Below, piece by piece: positions 34,838-43,876 of a stretch of 64,000 nt of DNA. Both the position numbers and the translations under genes were made by a program. How positions within the stretch are numbered: position 1 is the first letter of the stretch; each line of letters opens with the position of its first letter. Location: positions 2,129,463 through 2,193,462 of the forward strand of contig NZ_VFPD01000001.1 in assembly GCF_006716485.1 (NCBI RefSeq). The letters run 5' to 3'. The DNA comes from Chryseobacterium aquifrigidense. GTDB lineage: Bacteria; Bacteroidota; Bacteroidia; Flavobacteriales; Weeksellaceae. Under the pieces are notes generated by a model, which had not been told where the DNA came from, made no database searches, and worked only from the letters and a program-made list of their open reading frames with translations.

Positions 34838-34860
34838 CTGTATTATTATAATAAGCTGAT

Positions 34861-35349
34861 TTATTTTTGAACTGCTTTTTTCATGCCAGCATCAGGGCGT
34901 AGAATTCTGTAACGAACTTCGATATCTTTTGGTACATAGAATACCAATGGAAGTTTACTGTTGTATCTTACAATTTCAGGTTTTAGCGTCACGAATTTTT
35001 TTGTCAGTTTTTTATCCAGACAAGCCATCAGGGTTCCTCCTGTTTCTCCTTTGGATTCTACTTCATAATAGTTGTATCCCCATCCCTGAAGATCCTGAGT
35101 TTTCATTTCTCCCATTAAGAAATAGTTGTTACAGTCTAACATTTTTTCAGCCCCTACAAAAACCTCCACTTTTAAGTCGTTTTCGTTTTTTGCTACAGGA
35201 AGCTGAATATATACTTGTTTATATCCTTCTTTTGCTTTTGGGAACATTTCAATCTGCAGTTTTTCAAACTTTTCTGCTTTCTTTTGTGCGAAAGCATTTA
35301 TTCCAGCCATTAATACTAATCCTGTGATTAAAGTTTTAGAAAATTTCAT
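34861..35349 (-). CDS. eco: Ecotin, serine protease inhibitor
   Basis: 162 residues. Signal peptide (MKFSKTLITGLVLMAGINAF, cut near AQK). The body aligns along its length with E. coli ecotin: KAKEGYKQVYIQLPVAKNEN, LKVEVFVGAEKMLDCNNYFL, QGWGYNYYEVESKGETGGTL, KKFVTLKPEIVRYNSKLPLV and VRYRILRPDA. The two Cys (73 and 110) match the ecotin disulfide pair. By alignment the P1 residue that enters the protease is Leu107 (Met in E. coli). It inhibits trypsin-like, chymotrypsin-like and elastase-like proteases in the periplasm or on the surface. It lies 153 bases downstream of the alpha-2-macroglobulin gene, same strand, separated by a hairpin. Confidence 0.93.
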   Translation of the reverse strand: MKFSKTLITGLVLMAGINAFAQKKAEKFEKLQIEMFPKAKEGYKQVYIQLPVAKNENDLKVEVFVGAEKMLDCNNYFLMGEMKTQDLQGWGYNYYEVESKGETGGTLMACLDKKLTKKFVTLKPEIVRYNSKLPLVFYVPKDIEVRYRILRPDAGMKKAVQK

Positions 35350-35398
35350 CTTTTAATAATTTTTTTAATTGCTACTATCTTAATTCCAAAAACTATTC

Positions 35399-35406
35399 CA
35401 AAATTA
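35399..35406 (-). promoter_or_regulatory. Possible -7 box of the ecotin gene
   Basis: Reads TAATTTTG on the minus strand (TAnnTTTG), about 50 bases before the start. Together with the hairpin at 35460-35489 it suggests a separate transcript. No good -33 element was seen. Confidence 0.35.
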
Positions 35407-35459
35407 AACAATTGTTTGATTTTTCGATTTAATTCTATTTTTATTGAAAATCCGGAAAA

Positions 35460-35489
35460 AAAACTGCAGTAAAAAATTACTACAGTTTT
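35460..35489 (-). terminator. Terminator of the alpha-2-macroglobulin gene
   Basis: 12-bp stem with one mismatch (AAAACTGCAGTAA with TTACTACAGTTTT), flanked by A and T tracts, just after the stop at 35503. Confidence 0.7.
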
Positions 35490-35502
35490 CTATATTGACT
35501 AA

Positions 35503-38500
35503 TTACTCTGAAATTGTTACGTTACTTCCTTTTGTGTGAGCATTCATCTGTGGTGCATAATAATTCTGCATGGTGGTAATTCCATTGGAGAATTTTCCGG
35601 ATGCATTGGCTACAACATCATATTCAAATACATATTTTCCTTTCGGCATATACTGAATATAGAAGTTCGTAGAAGCATCTTTGGTTGACTGATAATATCC
35701 AAGATTATTTTTCCACTGATATCCGGACAATACATCTATGGGCTCAAATCCTGCCGCACGCATATCTTTAATATGAATAAACTCCATCGCTCTGTCTGTG
35801 TTCAGAATCATTCTAACGCTAATTTTATCTCCCACTTTCAATGGGGTTTCTGTTGAAATTTTCTGAAGCTCTTCTCCGTTTACCGTTTTCACTTTTTTAT
35901 AAAGTTCTTTCGTTACAGCAATATAGTTTTCAGAAGATTTAATTTTATCAAGATCTTCATAATACTGCCAGAACAATCCTCCCTGAACAATACCAGGACC
36001 AGGTTTTGTAACGGTTACGGTGGCTAAATTTTTATCTATCGCTTCTGTTTTCACTGTTGATTTCACATAGCCAGTTGCCTGAGTCTGCGGTGCAACTTCT
36101 TTACCGCCCCAAAGGATTGTTGCTTTATCACTTTCTGCTCCAGTCCATGATTTTCCTGAATTCAAAATGGTAAAGATCACCTCAGCAGTTCCTCTTGAGC
36201 TTCCCCACGAGTTGACTTCTTTTTGGGTTACCAGCCAGATTTTCATATCCTCAATAAAGCTTTGATCGTTAGATTTTAATTTATTGAATGCGTCCAATGC
36301 TCCGGCATGGTTCACCACTTTGGAACCGAACCATCCCCAATCATTCAGGTTTTGCTTCCAATAGACACCTTGTGTTTTGGTATCTGTAGAAGTTTCTTTA
36401 AGATAGGTCATCAATTTGGCAGACACCTCTTTCAGACCATAATTGTCCATTAATAATGCGGCACGGTGAAGTCCGAAGAATGTAAAATCAGTAATTTTAG
36501 CTGTTTTGGCTTTTTGTTTTACCAATGTTTTCAGGGTAGCACCTTTTCCTTTCAAAGGATATTGCTGCTCCCAATAGTTTCTCGTATCCAGATAATCCAT
36601 TGCCCAGTTGTTCCATACATTATCTTTTTTCACATCATAGTATTTGGCAACCTCATTGTCTACATACTGAATCAATTTTGCTACAAGCACTTTCTCATCA
36701 GCACTTTGATAATCTTTCACATTGTCTTTTAACCAGGAATTGATTTTTCCTAAGTTTTTAAGGATATACAATGAGGTTCCGTAAGAACTTGGGTAGCCAG
36801 GGTACCATGAGAATCCACCATCAGGATTCTGCAGTTTTTTGAAATCATCCCAATCCTGATTGATAGAGTTTTTCATCGTATTGACATCAAACAATAATGC
36901 CAGCTTCTGCATCTGCTCGCCCTCATTTTTACTTTCCAGCACCCAAGGAGTTTCTTCCAGCAACAGTTGTTTCAGCTCCTGATTTTTTTCAAGGTTTGAT
37001 TGTAATAATCCTTTGTTCTGATACTCTTCAAAAACCGTTTTCATTTTCGGATTCGCTTTGAATATTTCTGAAGCTAAAACATCAGCAAACCATTTATTAA
37101 AGATCACATCCGCAGAATTATTCTGATCATTTTTCAGACTTGGAAGCGCAAACATAATCTCCCAGATCGGATTGGTTGTCAGCTCTAACGTATTCGAAAC
37201 ATTAGAAGCTGTTGTGGAAGTATTATTTTTAAGGTTGTCTAACACAAATGTTTTGGTTTCGCCTTCTTTCACAAAAACCGGAACGGCATCAGTCACAAGC
37301 ATTCTGTTCGGCAATACAGCAATGGCCTGCTGTTCTCCGTCAGAATAAGCGCCAGCTTTAGCCACCACTTTGAAAATAACAGAAGAAACATTATCCGGAA
37401 CCTTTACTTTCCATGTTAATGCACTGCTTCCGTTTTCAGTTAAGTTAAAGTTTTGTACACCTGAATTCATTCCAAATTTCGAAGAAACATTTTCATTGGT
37501 AAAAGCATCTAGAATCTGTAATTCTGCAGAGCCGTTGAGTTTTTTACCGGTAAGATTAGATAATTTCGACTGTAAATTCAACTCATCCCCTTCCCTCAGG
37601 AATCTAGGATAGTTTGGCGTTACAGAGAATTCTTTCTGGGTTACTACTTCTTTTTCCAGAGTAGCTGCTCTTGCATCTTTTGTATGGGCAAGGAACATCA
37701 GTTTCCATTTTGTCAGTGCTTCAGGAGAAGTGAACTCAAAGCTTACATTCCCTTCTGCATCGGTTTTCAGATCCGGATAGAAGAAGGCAGTTTCGTTCAG
37801 ATTTTGACGTACAGCTACTTTATCTAGTTCTTTTGCTGTACCATCCAATACTCCGCCTGCATTACCAGCTACTGCATCCATTACTATAGCTTCTTCCTTC
37901 GCTATAGGAGCAGCCGGAAGAGCAACCTTCGCACTCCTCATAGATCTGTAGCTCGTAACTTCTGAAGCATTTACACTCTTAGGTTTAGGACAACCATTAT
38001 ATTGAGTAGATCCGGGAACAGTGGGACAGGCATCATCTTTATCAGTAATACCATCGCTATCGGAATCCCATCCTATACCAAACCTTCCATCAAACCAGTT
38101 AAACTGAGGAACCTGTACATATTTGTCTTCAAAGTACCTCAATCTTTTCTGATAGTTTTGCTGTTGCAGATAATTTCTGATTCCATAAGAAGTCACCATT
38201 ACAAATGGTGTATATAGTTTTCTCCAGCTGTAACTGTTTGCTGCAAACTGATCCAGAGACATATCATACATATTGGCCAATACTTTAGCATTGATCTTTT
38301 CATTATCATTTCCGGTTACTTTTACCGTCCATTTTTCTTTAACGTTAGGTTCCAGTTTATCTCTGAAAGTAACGGTTTCGATTTTCAAAGGTTTTTCTGT
38401 GTCCTTTATTTTTAAAGAAACAGATTGTGTATTCACATCATTAAATGCCACCAGCTGAAACTGAAGGTTAAGATCCGAAACACTTTTATCTTTAGGAATT

Positions 38501-41448
38501 TCAGCGGTATATTCTAATATTCCGTTTTTCATCTGACGAACTTCTGAAACCGTTTTCCCGGATCCATCCTGCACAAAAACATTCACTAATGCATGAGGAA
38601 CCGCTGAGAAAACATAAACTTTCGCCTTTTCTCCTCTTGACAATTCTTCTTTCGGAGCAATCACCGTAAGGAAAGTTTTTTGAGTGGGTTTTAAAGCTGT
38701 TTTATCCCAGACACTGAAATACTGTGAAGTTTTGATCGTGTCTTTTCCTTCAATATTAAAAAGTTCCAGCTGGTAATCTCCTGCTTCCAGTTTTCCTAAG
38801 TCAAGACTTGCTGCTGCCTGAGAATTATCGGTTGGCTGCTGCTGTCTTTCAATCAATATTTTTTCGGTTTTCCAGTTTTTAATCTCATCATTTTCATCAA
38901 AAAGATCATGTGGAAATTTGCTGATGAACTCTTCTTTTGAATATTTCGGAAGATTCTGCACATCAGATTTGAAATTATCTCTGAAAATTCTGTCAGGAGC
39001 AGTCAGTTTTGATAGCTTAACCTGATAAGTTTTTTTAAGATTCTGATCGTTATAATTCTTAGTTTCCACCTTTACTTTTACATTTTCGTCTGTAAAAGTA
39101 TTGCTGATGTTTTCCGCCTGAATGTAATGAGAAACTGATGCTACTTTCAATTGAGTATTGGCAGTCTGTGTTTCCCCATTGATGTCTGTAACGGATGCAT
39201 TGATGGCATAGTTATCAATCTGTATGCCTTCCAGCTTTTCATCTTTTTTAAGTTCCAAACGAATCGTAAATTCTCCTTTTTCATTAGTCTTCGCTTCACC
39301 CAGAATTGAATTTTCATTGTCATCATTCTGCGGGTACCAGCTGAAATACCTCCATCTGATATTCTGTTTCTTTATTTCATAATTAACGGTCGTATTACTC
39401 AGCGGAACACCAGAAAACATGATTGCTTTTCCTTTCAGTTCTATCGTCTGACCATATTTGTACTCCTCTTTAACAGGGTCAAAGGTTACTTCAAATTTTG
39501 GTCTTTTGTACTCTTCTACCCTGAAATTTTTATATCCTGTGCTTTCCCCTTCTATTCTCAGGTAAAAATTACCGTTCAGTTTTCCTTTTGGAAGAATGAA
39601 GCTTCCATGATAAGAACCGAATTCATTGGTAGTAAATTCCTGTGAAGAAACTTCTTCACTGTTGGTATTCAATAAGGTAATTTTTTGTTTCAACCCTGAA
39701 ATAACAGCTTCGACTTCCTTATTTATTCTGGTATTAACCACCTTGAAATAAACAGTCTGTCCTGGGCGGTAAATTCCCCGATCTATAAAAATCTGAGCGG
39801 TGGAACGCGTTTGTTTATTTGGATTATAATCGTCAACATTTCCTCTGTTTCCGTACACCTGCATGATCTGGAAATCATTGGTTTTAGGCTGTTGGATCAG
39901 GAAAGTTCTGTAATATTCTTTGCTGTCAGTAGCAGGAAACTTAAATACCCCGCTGGCATTGGTTGTTCCCTCAATTTTAGTTAATGTTTTATTGGAAACA
40001 AATTCATAAAATCGAAGCCCTTCATTGGCTAAAGGCTTGCCATTTTCACTATTAACCAATTTCAGCTCATCGGAAAGAGGGTTTCTGTCCGTTTTAGACT
40101 GATAAATAATTTTGTTTCCGGAAACCAGAAAATACAAATTCTGTCTGGAATCCGTATCTTTCCTATCTGCTCCTGCAACTGTAAACTCTGCTACATATGC
40201 TCCTGAAGGCAGGGGTTTTACTTCCAAAGAAGTTTTATGACTCTGATAATCTTTAGGATCCGGAAGCTGGAATGTTTCCTTCCGAACCAGATTCTTCTTT
40301 AATTTGTTAAAAGTATCGGAATAAGAGTCCTGAACATACCGAATTAACGAAGTAAAATCATCTTTTACTTCATAAATATTCAGGGTAAATTCTGATACAT
40401 TCTGATACTGTGCAACAAAATGAATTGGCAGATTATTCTGCGTCTGTGCTTCATATTTTAAAGTCAGATATGGATTTACAATCTGAGCTTCATTGCTTTT
40501 AATATTCTCCAGAAAAATGGATTTCGGATATTCACTTTTAGCCTGTGCCGCTAATGTAAGAGCTTCTTTTGGCTTCTTTTGATTAGTAAGTTCATCCATG
40601 ATGTCTCCCATGATCATCACTTTATAATCCCCTTCTACATCAGATTTCAAAAGATTCTGAAGCTGCTGAAGTTTATCCTTACAATGAGTGAAGTTACAGT
40701 TTTCCGTAAGCTTTTCTTTCATAAAGTACAACTTTGGATTTCCTGTGTTCTGTTCGATCAGTTCATCATAAATTGTATTGATTGCTGTACGATTTTCTGT
40801 AAGTTCATTTTTGGTAAAAATATTGTTTTCAGATAAAAACGCTATTTTCTTCACTGCATACCAATCCGACAATGTCGGGAAATAAACAAGGTCTCCTGTT
40901 TCTGAAAAGATATTCTTATACTTTTCCAGAGCGATTTTTTTCATTTCGGCTTTCTCCTTATCAAGTTCCTGAAAGCTTGTTGTCAGATAATTCTTAAAAT
41001 CAAGCTTACTCCAGGTTTCAATCTGTGAAACATCCTGCGAATTGACATTGGTTCTCCCATTTATTTTCCATGAATTCTGTTGATAATAATCCATAAAAAA
41101 ACCATTCAGCAGAACTTTGTACACCAATTTCCCTTCTCCGTTCACTTTTCCTTCCGCATCTTTAAGCTTTTTGAAAAATTGAGAGGCGGAATCATTCTGA
41201 TCATCGTCCGTTGTTTGGTTTACAATACTGAATTCCGCTTTCAGAGAACGGATCAGTTCGAAGGCATTATTTTCTTTCATGGCTTGTTTTTGTATGTCTA
41301 AAATAATGGGAAGATTAGATTTATACGCTCCTTTTACACTGTTATCAGCCACTTTTTTCCATTGGGTATCGTAATATTTCTGTGCGGATACCGTTGAAAA
41401 GCTCAGCATTATAAGCAAAAGCAGAAAAATCTTGGAAAATCTTTTCAT
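35503..41448 (-). CDS. Alpha-2-macroglobulin-like protein without thioester, 1981 aa
   Basis: Signal peptide, an extended N-terminal helical region (about 30-320, TPR-like), then macroglobulin domains including MG2 (AQIFIDRGIYRPGQTVYFKV), the A2M marker (FYPDLKTDAEGNVSFEFTSP followed by ALTKWKLMFLAHT), a helical thioester-domain toroid (PDGGFSWYPGYPSS) and the receptor-like C-terminus (DMRAAGFEPIDVLSGY). At about 1430-1460 the place of the CxEQ thioester reads ALPSLKNDQNNSADVIFNK: the Cys and Gln are gone, so it cannot trap proteases covalently. A calcium-binding type-3 thrombospondin-like insert (DSDSDGITDKDDACP, about 1120-1150) interrupts it. Probably a protease trap in periplasm or surface. 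Confidence 0.9.
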   Translation of the reverse strand: MKRFSKIFLLLLIMLSFSTVSAQKYYDTQWKKVADNSVKGAYKSNLPIILDIQKQAMKENNAFELIRSLKAEFSIVNQTTDDDQNDSASQFFKKLKDAEGKVNGEGKLVYKVLLNGFFMDYYQQNSWKINGRTNVNSQDVSQIETWSKLDFKNYLTTSFQELDKEKAEMKKIALEKYKNIFSETGDLVYFPTLSDWYAVKKIAFLSENNIFTKNELTENRTAINTIYDELIEQNTGNPKLYFMKEKLTENCNFTHCKDKLQQLQNLLKSDVEGDYKVMIMGDIMDELTNQKKPKEALTLAAQAKSEYPKSIFLENIKSNEAQIVNPYLTLKYEAQTQNNLPIHFVAQYQNVSEFTLNIYEVKDDFTSLIRYVQDSYSDTFNKLKKNLVRKETFQLPDPKDYQSHKTSLEVKPLPSGAYVAEFTVAGADRKDTDSRQNLYFLVSGNKIIYQSKTDRNPLSDELKLVNSENGKPLANEGLRFYEFVSNKTLTKIEGTTNASGVFKFPATDSKEYYRTFLIQQPKTNDFQIMQVYGNRGNVDDYNPNKQTRSTAQIFIDRGIYRPGQTVYFKVVNTRINKEVEAVISGLKQKITLLNTNSEEVSSQEFTTNEFGSYHGSFILPKGKLNGNFYLRIEGESTGYKNFRVEEYKRPKFEVTFDPVKEEYKYGQTIELKGKAIMFSGVPLSNTTVNYEIKKQNIRWRYFSWYPQNDDNENSILGEAKTNEKGEFTIRLELKKDEKLEGIQIDNYAINASVTDINGETQTANTQLKVASVSHYIQAENISNTFTDENVKVKVETKNYNDQNLKKTYQVKLSKLTAPDRIFRDNFKSDVQNLPKYSKEEFISKFPHDLFDENDEIKNWKTEKILIERQQQPTDNSQAAASLDLGKLEAGDYQLELFNIEGKDTIKTSQYFSVWDKTALKPTQKTFLTVIAPKEELSRGEKAKVYVFSAVPHALVNVFVQDGSGKTVSEVRQMKNGILEYTAEIPKDKSVSDLNLQFQLVAFNDVNTQSVSLKIKDTEKPLKIETVTFRDKLEPNVKEKWTVKVTGNDNEKINAKVLANMYDMSLDQFAANSYSWRKLYTPFVMVTSYGIRNYLQQQNYQKRLRYFEDKYVQVPQFNWFDGRFGIGWDSDSDGITDKDDACPTVPGSTQYNGCPKPKSVNASEVTSYRSMRSAKVALPAAPIAKEEAIVMDAVAGNAGGVLDGTAKELDKVAVRQNLNETAFFYPDLKTDAEGNVSFEFTSPEALTKWKLMFLAHTKDARAATLEKEVVTQKEFSVTPNYPRFLREGDELNLQSKLSNLTGKKLNGSAELQILDAFTNENVSSKFGMNSGVQNFNLTENGSSALTWKVKVPDNVSSVIFKVVAKAGAYSDGEQQAIAVLPNRMLVTDAVPVFVKEGETKTFVLDNLKNNTSTTASNVSNTLELTTNPIWEIMFALPSLKNDQNNSADVIFNKWFADVLASEIFKANPKMKTVFEEYQNKGLLQSNLEKNQELKQLLLEETPWVLESKNEGEQMQKLALLFDVNTMKNSINQDWDDFKKLQNPDGGFSWYPGYPSSYGTSLYILKNLGKINSWLKDNVKDYQSADEKVLVAKLIQYVDNEVAKYYDVKKDNVWNNWAMDYLDTRNYWEQQYPLKGKGATLKTLVKQKAKTAKITDFTFFGLHRAALLMDNYGLKEVSAKLMTYLKETSTDTKTQGVYWKQNLNDWGWFGSKVVNHAGALDAFNKLKSNDQSFIEDMKIWLVTQKEVNSWGSSRGTAEVIFTILNSGKSWTGAESDKATILWGGKEVAPQTQATGYVKSTVKTEAIDKNLATVTVTKPGPGIVQGGLFWQYYEDLDKIKSSENYIAVTKELYKKVKTVNGEELQKISTETPLKVGDKISVRMILNTDRAMEFIHIKDMRAAGFEPIDVLSGYQWKNNLGYYQSTKDASTNFYIQYMPKGKYVFEYDVVANASGKFSNGITTMQNYYAPQMNAHTKGSNVTISE

Positions 41449-41466
41449 ATATATTAATTTTGATAA

Positions 41467-42222
41467 ATGAACATTTTAAAAATACTGAAAAAAACGGTCA
41501 TAGACAGCCAGCTTTATGTCTCGCTTGTGGGAACGCTTTTTGCAGTATTTTTCATGAAAGAGCAAAACACATTCCGTTTCCCTACCTTTGCATTAATTTT
41601 CATTACTTATTTCAGTGGTTATCTGTATACTAAATACCAATACACCAGACACTTTTTAAAAATAGTAATTCTCAATGCCATTGCAGGAATTGTCTGTGCT
41701 CTTTTAATCATTCATAATCATAATGAAATAAGACTTCTGAAATGGTTTATTATTGTAGTACTGGGATTACTTTACAATAGTTTTTTTCTTGATGTTTACA
41801 TCCGGAAAATCCCTTTACTGAAAGTTTTCTACGTAGGACTAGTATGGGCACTGGTCAACTGCTGGCTTACGCTTCCGGAATTTAGTATTCCTATTTTTCT
41901 GATCAGCTTTTTCTTTATTACTGCCCTTGTGCTTCCTTTTGATATCCGGGATATGAACAGTGATACCGTAAAGACTTTCCCAATGCTGATAGGTGTGGAA
42001 AATACTAAATATATTGCCTACGCCCTGGTTTTCATCAGTACTATCATTGGAGTTTTCTATCTTGAATTACAATATGCCTTGGCATTTTTTATGGCAAGCA
42101 TCGCAACTTATATTCTCATCTATTTCTCTGATAATAAAAGAGATGACGCTTATTACTCGTTCGGGGTAGAAACTTGTTCGGCACTTCCTTTTTTATTTTT
42201 AGTAATAATGGAGTATTTTTGA
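41467..42222 (+). CDS. UbiA-like membrane protein lacking the first Asp-rich motif
   Basis: 251 residues, about eight transmembrane segments. The second Asp-rich motif of UbiA prenyltransferases is visible as PFDIRDMNSD (about 157-166), and GLLYNSFFLDVYIRKIPLLK and FYVGLVWALVNCWL have the UbiA layout. The first motif (NDxxDxxxD) is not found: that place reads YFSGYLYTKYQYTR. It may be a degenerate or altered prenyltransferase. It is divergent from the macroglobulin gene with only 18 bases between starts, so the promoters overlap the coding sequences. recF starts 3 bases after its stop. Confidence 0.7.
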   Translation: MNILKILKKTVIDSQLYVSLVGTLFAVFFMKEQNTFRFPTFALIFITYFSGYLYTKYQYTRHFLKIVILNAIAGIVCALLIIHNHNEIRLLKWFIIVVLGLLYNSFFLDVYIRKIPLLKVFYVGLVWALVNCWLTLPEFSIPIFLISFFFITALVLPFDIRDMNSDTVKTFPMLIGVENTKYIAYALVFISTIIGVFYLELQYALAFFMASIATYILIYFSDNKRDDAYYSFGVETCSALPFLFLVIMEYF

Positions 42223-42225
42223 CGA

Positions 42226-43305
42226 ATGATTATCAAGAAGCTTTCCCTCTACAATTTCAAAAACCACTCTGAGAAAAAATTTGAATTTTCCCCGCAAATC
42301 AACTGTTTTGTGGGTAACAACGGTGTGGGAAAGACTAATATTCTGGATGCTTTGCATTATTTATCAGTAGGAAAAAGCTTTTTAGGAAATACTGATCTCA
42401 ACAATATTAAACAGGAGGAAGATTTTTTTACCATTGATGCTGAAATTCAGAATGAAGACAGCGAAGATATTATCAGAATTACCCAGCCTAAGGAAGCTAA
42501 AAAGGTCATCAGGAAGAATGATAAAAGCTATGACAGGCTTGCAGATCATATCGGATATTTACCAAGTGTTATGATTTCTCCTTATGATTCTAATCTTATT
42601 TCGGATTCCGGGGAAAGCAGGCGTAAGTTTCTGGATGCAATGATTTCTCAGACGGATTCAGAATACCTTTTTGATCTTATTCAATATCAGAAAACGATTC
42701 AGCAGCGAAATGCCTTACTGAAATATTTTGCAAAAAACAGAACCTGGGATAAAGATTCTCTGGAAATCTATGATGATCCGATTACCAGATCCGGAACGAA
42801 AATATTTAAGAAAAGAAAGGAGTTTGTAGAACAGCTCAATCCAATTGTTCAGAACTTCTATCAGATTATTTCAGGGGGAAAAGAAACGGTATCTGTTATT
42901 TATGAATCTCATTTACTGGAAGATTCTTTTGAAAACCTTTTAAAAGAAAGCCTTGAGAGAGACCGTATGCTTACTTACACTTCAAAAGGAATTCATAAAG
43001 ATGATCTTCTTTTTGAAATGGACCATGTTTTAATCAAGAAAATCGGTTCTCAGGGACAGCAGAAGTCATTCCTGATTTCTTTAAAACTTGCTCAGATGAG
43101 TCTTGTAAAGGAACTCACCAAAAAGACTCCTATCCTGTTGCTTGATGATATTTTTGATAAGCTTGATGACACCAGAGTTTCACAATTGATTGAACTTGTC
43201 AATAAGGAAAGCTTTGGACAGATTTTTATCACAGATACCCATAGAGAGCGTACGGAAAGTGTAGTGAAGAAAATTAATGAGGAAAGTATCATTTTTGAGG
43301 TTTAA
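42226..43305 (+). CDS. recF: DNA replication and repair protein RecF
   Basis: 359 residues, the usual length. Walker A GNNGVGKTN (residues 30-38), LHYLSVGKSFLGNTD, SGESRRKFLDAMISQ, HKDDLLFEMD, the ABC signature GSQGQQKSFLISLKLAQ and Walker B PILLLDDIFDKLDDTR, then FITDTHRER. It binds single-strand gaps and helps load RecA with RecO/RecR. It follows the UbiA-like gene by 3 bases and is followed by a four-helix-bundle insertion, then the DUF721 gene. Confidence 0.96.
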   Translation: MIIKKLSLYNFKNHSEKKFEFSPQINCFVGNNGVGKTNILDALHYLSVGKSFLGNTDLNNIKQEEDFFTIDAEIQNEDSEDIIRITQPKEAKKVIRKNDKSYDRLADHIGYLPSVMISPYDSNLISDSGESRRKFLDAMISQTDSEYLFDLIQYQKTIQQRNALLKYFAKNRTWDKDSLEIYDDPITRSGTKIFKKRKEFVEQLNPIVQNFYQIISGGKETVSVIYESHLLEDSFENLLKESLERDRMLTYTSKGIHKDDLLFEMDHVLIKKIGSQGQQKSFLISLKLAQMSLVKELTKKTPILLLDDIFDKLDDTRVSQLIELVNKESFGQIFITDTHRERTESVVKKINEESIIFEV

Positions 43306-43310
43306 TAATA

Positions 43311-43332
43311 GATTCGGGATGCGAGTTACGAG
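43311..43332 (+). repeat. Left inverted repeat of the four-helix-bundle cassette
   Basis: 22 bases starting GATTCGGGATGCG. 18 of 22 match the reverse complement of 43841-43862, including an 11-base perfect core (TTCGGGATGCG). Confidence 0.7.
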
Positions 43333-43437
43333 ATATAAAGTACAGTAGACAAAATGTAAGTGTAGATATAAAAACGAATTTTCTTTATCAAAGGAATGTT
43401 TTTTTGTCTTAACTTAAGATCCTAAAACACAAATGAT

Positions 43438-43815
43438 ATGAGTTATAGAAATCTTGACATTTATAAAATGGCTTTTAATTTATTTTTAAAAATCCATAAA
43501 GCATCTCATCTTCTTCCTAAATACGAACTTTTCGAACTGGGTAGTCAATTAAGAAGGTCTTCAGACTCAGTCATTACAAATATTGTCGAAGGCTATGGAA
43601 GATCAACATATAGGAATGACTACATTCGCTTTCTGATTTACAGCCATGCAAGTAACGATGAAACAATTAATCATTTGGAAAAAATTATCATATTATACCC
43701 TGAATTTTGCTCAGAATTTGAAACATTAAGAAATGAATATAATACACTGGGTGGAAAGATTAACGTTTATAAAAAATGGGTCATAAAAAACTGGAATAAA
43801 AACAATCTGCAATAA
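43438..43815 (+). CDS. Four-helix-bundle protein (S23 intervening-sequence-protein family)
   Basis: 125 residues. It follows the 23S-rRNA IVP / four-helix-bundle pattern: YRNLDIYKMAFNLFLKIHKA, the strongly conserved LGSQLRRSSDSVITNIVEGY-GRST stretch, then YIRFLIYSHASNDETINHLE and a long C-terminal helix. These proteins occur inside 23S genes, as Avd partners of diversity-generating retroelements, and as free genes of unknown role. It lies between recF and the DUF721 gene and is bracketed by an imperfect 22-base inverted repeat (43311-43332, 43841-43862), which suggests a mobile cassette. No rRNA or reverse transcriptase is nearby. Confidence 0.85.
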   Translation: MSYRNLDIYKMAFNLFLKIHKASHLLPKYELFELGSQLRRSSDSVITNIVEGYGRSTYRNDYIRFLIYSHASNDETINHLEKIIILYPEFCSEFETLRNEYNTLGGKINVYKKWVIKNWNKNNLQ

Positions 43816-43840
43816 AAAAATAAACCACGCAACCCAAAAC

Positions 43841-43862
43841 CTCGAATCACGCATCCCGAACC
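43841..43862 (-). repeat. Right inverted repeat of the four-helix-bundle cassette
   Basis: Reverse-complement partner of 43311-43332 (18 of 22 positions). Followed by C-rich repeats of CCCCGAAACCCC type and then the DUF721 start at 43877. Confidence 0.7.
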
Positions 43863-43876
43863 CCGAAACCCCGACT

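Larger units (their letters stand above)
34100..34860. repeat. Repeat island with palindromes and a duplicated 52-bp unit
   Basis: About 760 bases without a gene. Two copies of a ~52-bp unit lie at 34366-34417 and 34550-34602 and share CCCGTGGAACGACAAACGGA. Between and after them are palindromes around GGCTAAAGCC (ATGGGCTAAAGCCCAT near 34493-34508), AACGGACTTTAGTCCGTT near 34643-34660, and half-sites GGCTAAAGCC/GGCTTTAGCC. Similar 'ctaaagcc' repeats occur many times between genes in Chryseobacterium. It looks like a mosaic of REP-type elements. The terminator of the ecotin gene follows. Confidence 0.65.

Noticed and set aside
43438-43815. Four-helix-bundle protein as Avd of a diversity-generating retroelement
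   Set aside because: No reverse transcriptase, template repeat or variable repeat was seen in the window.
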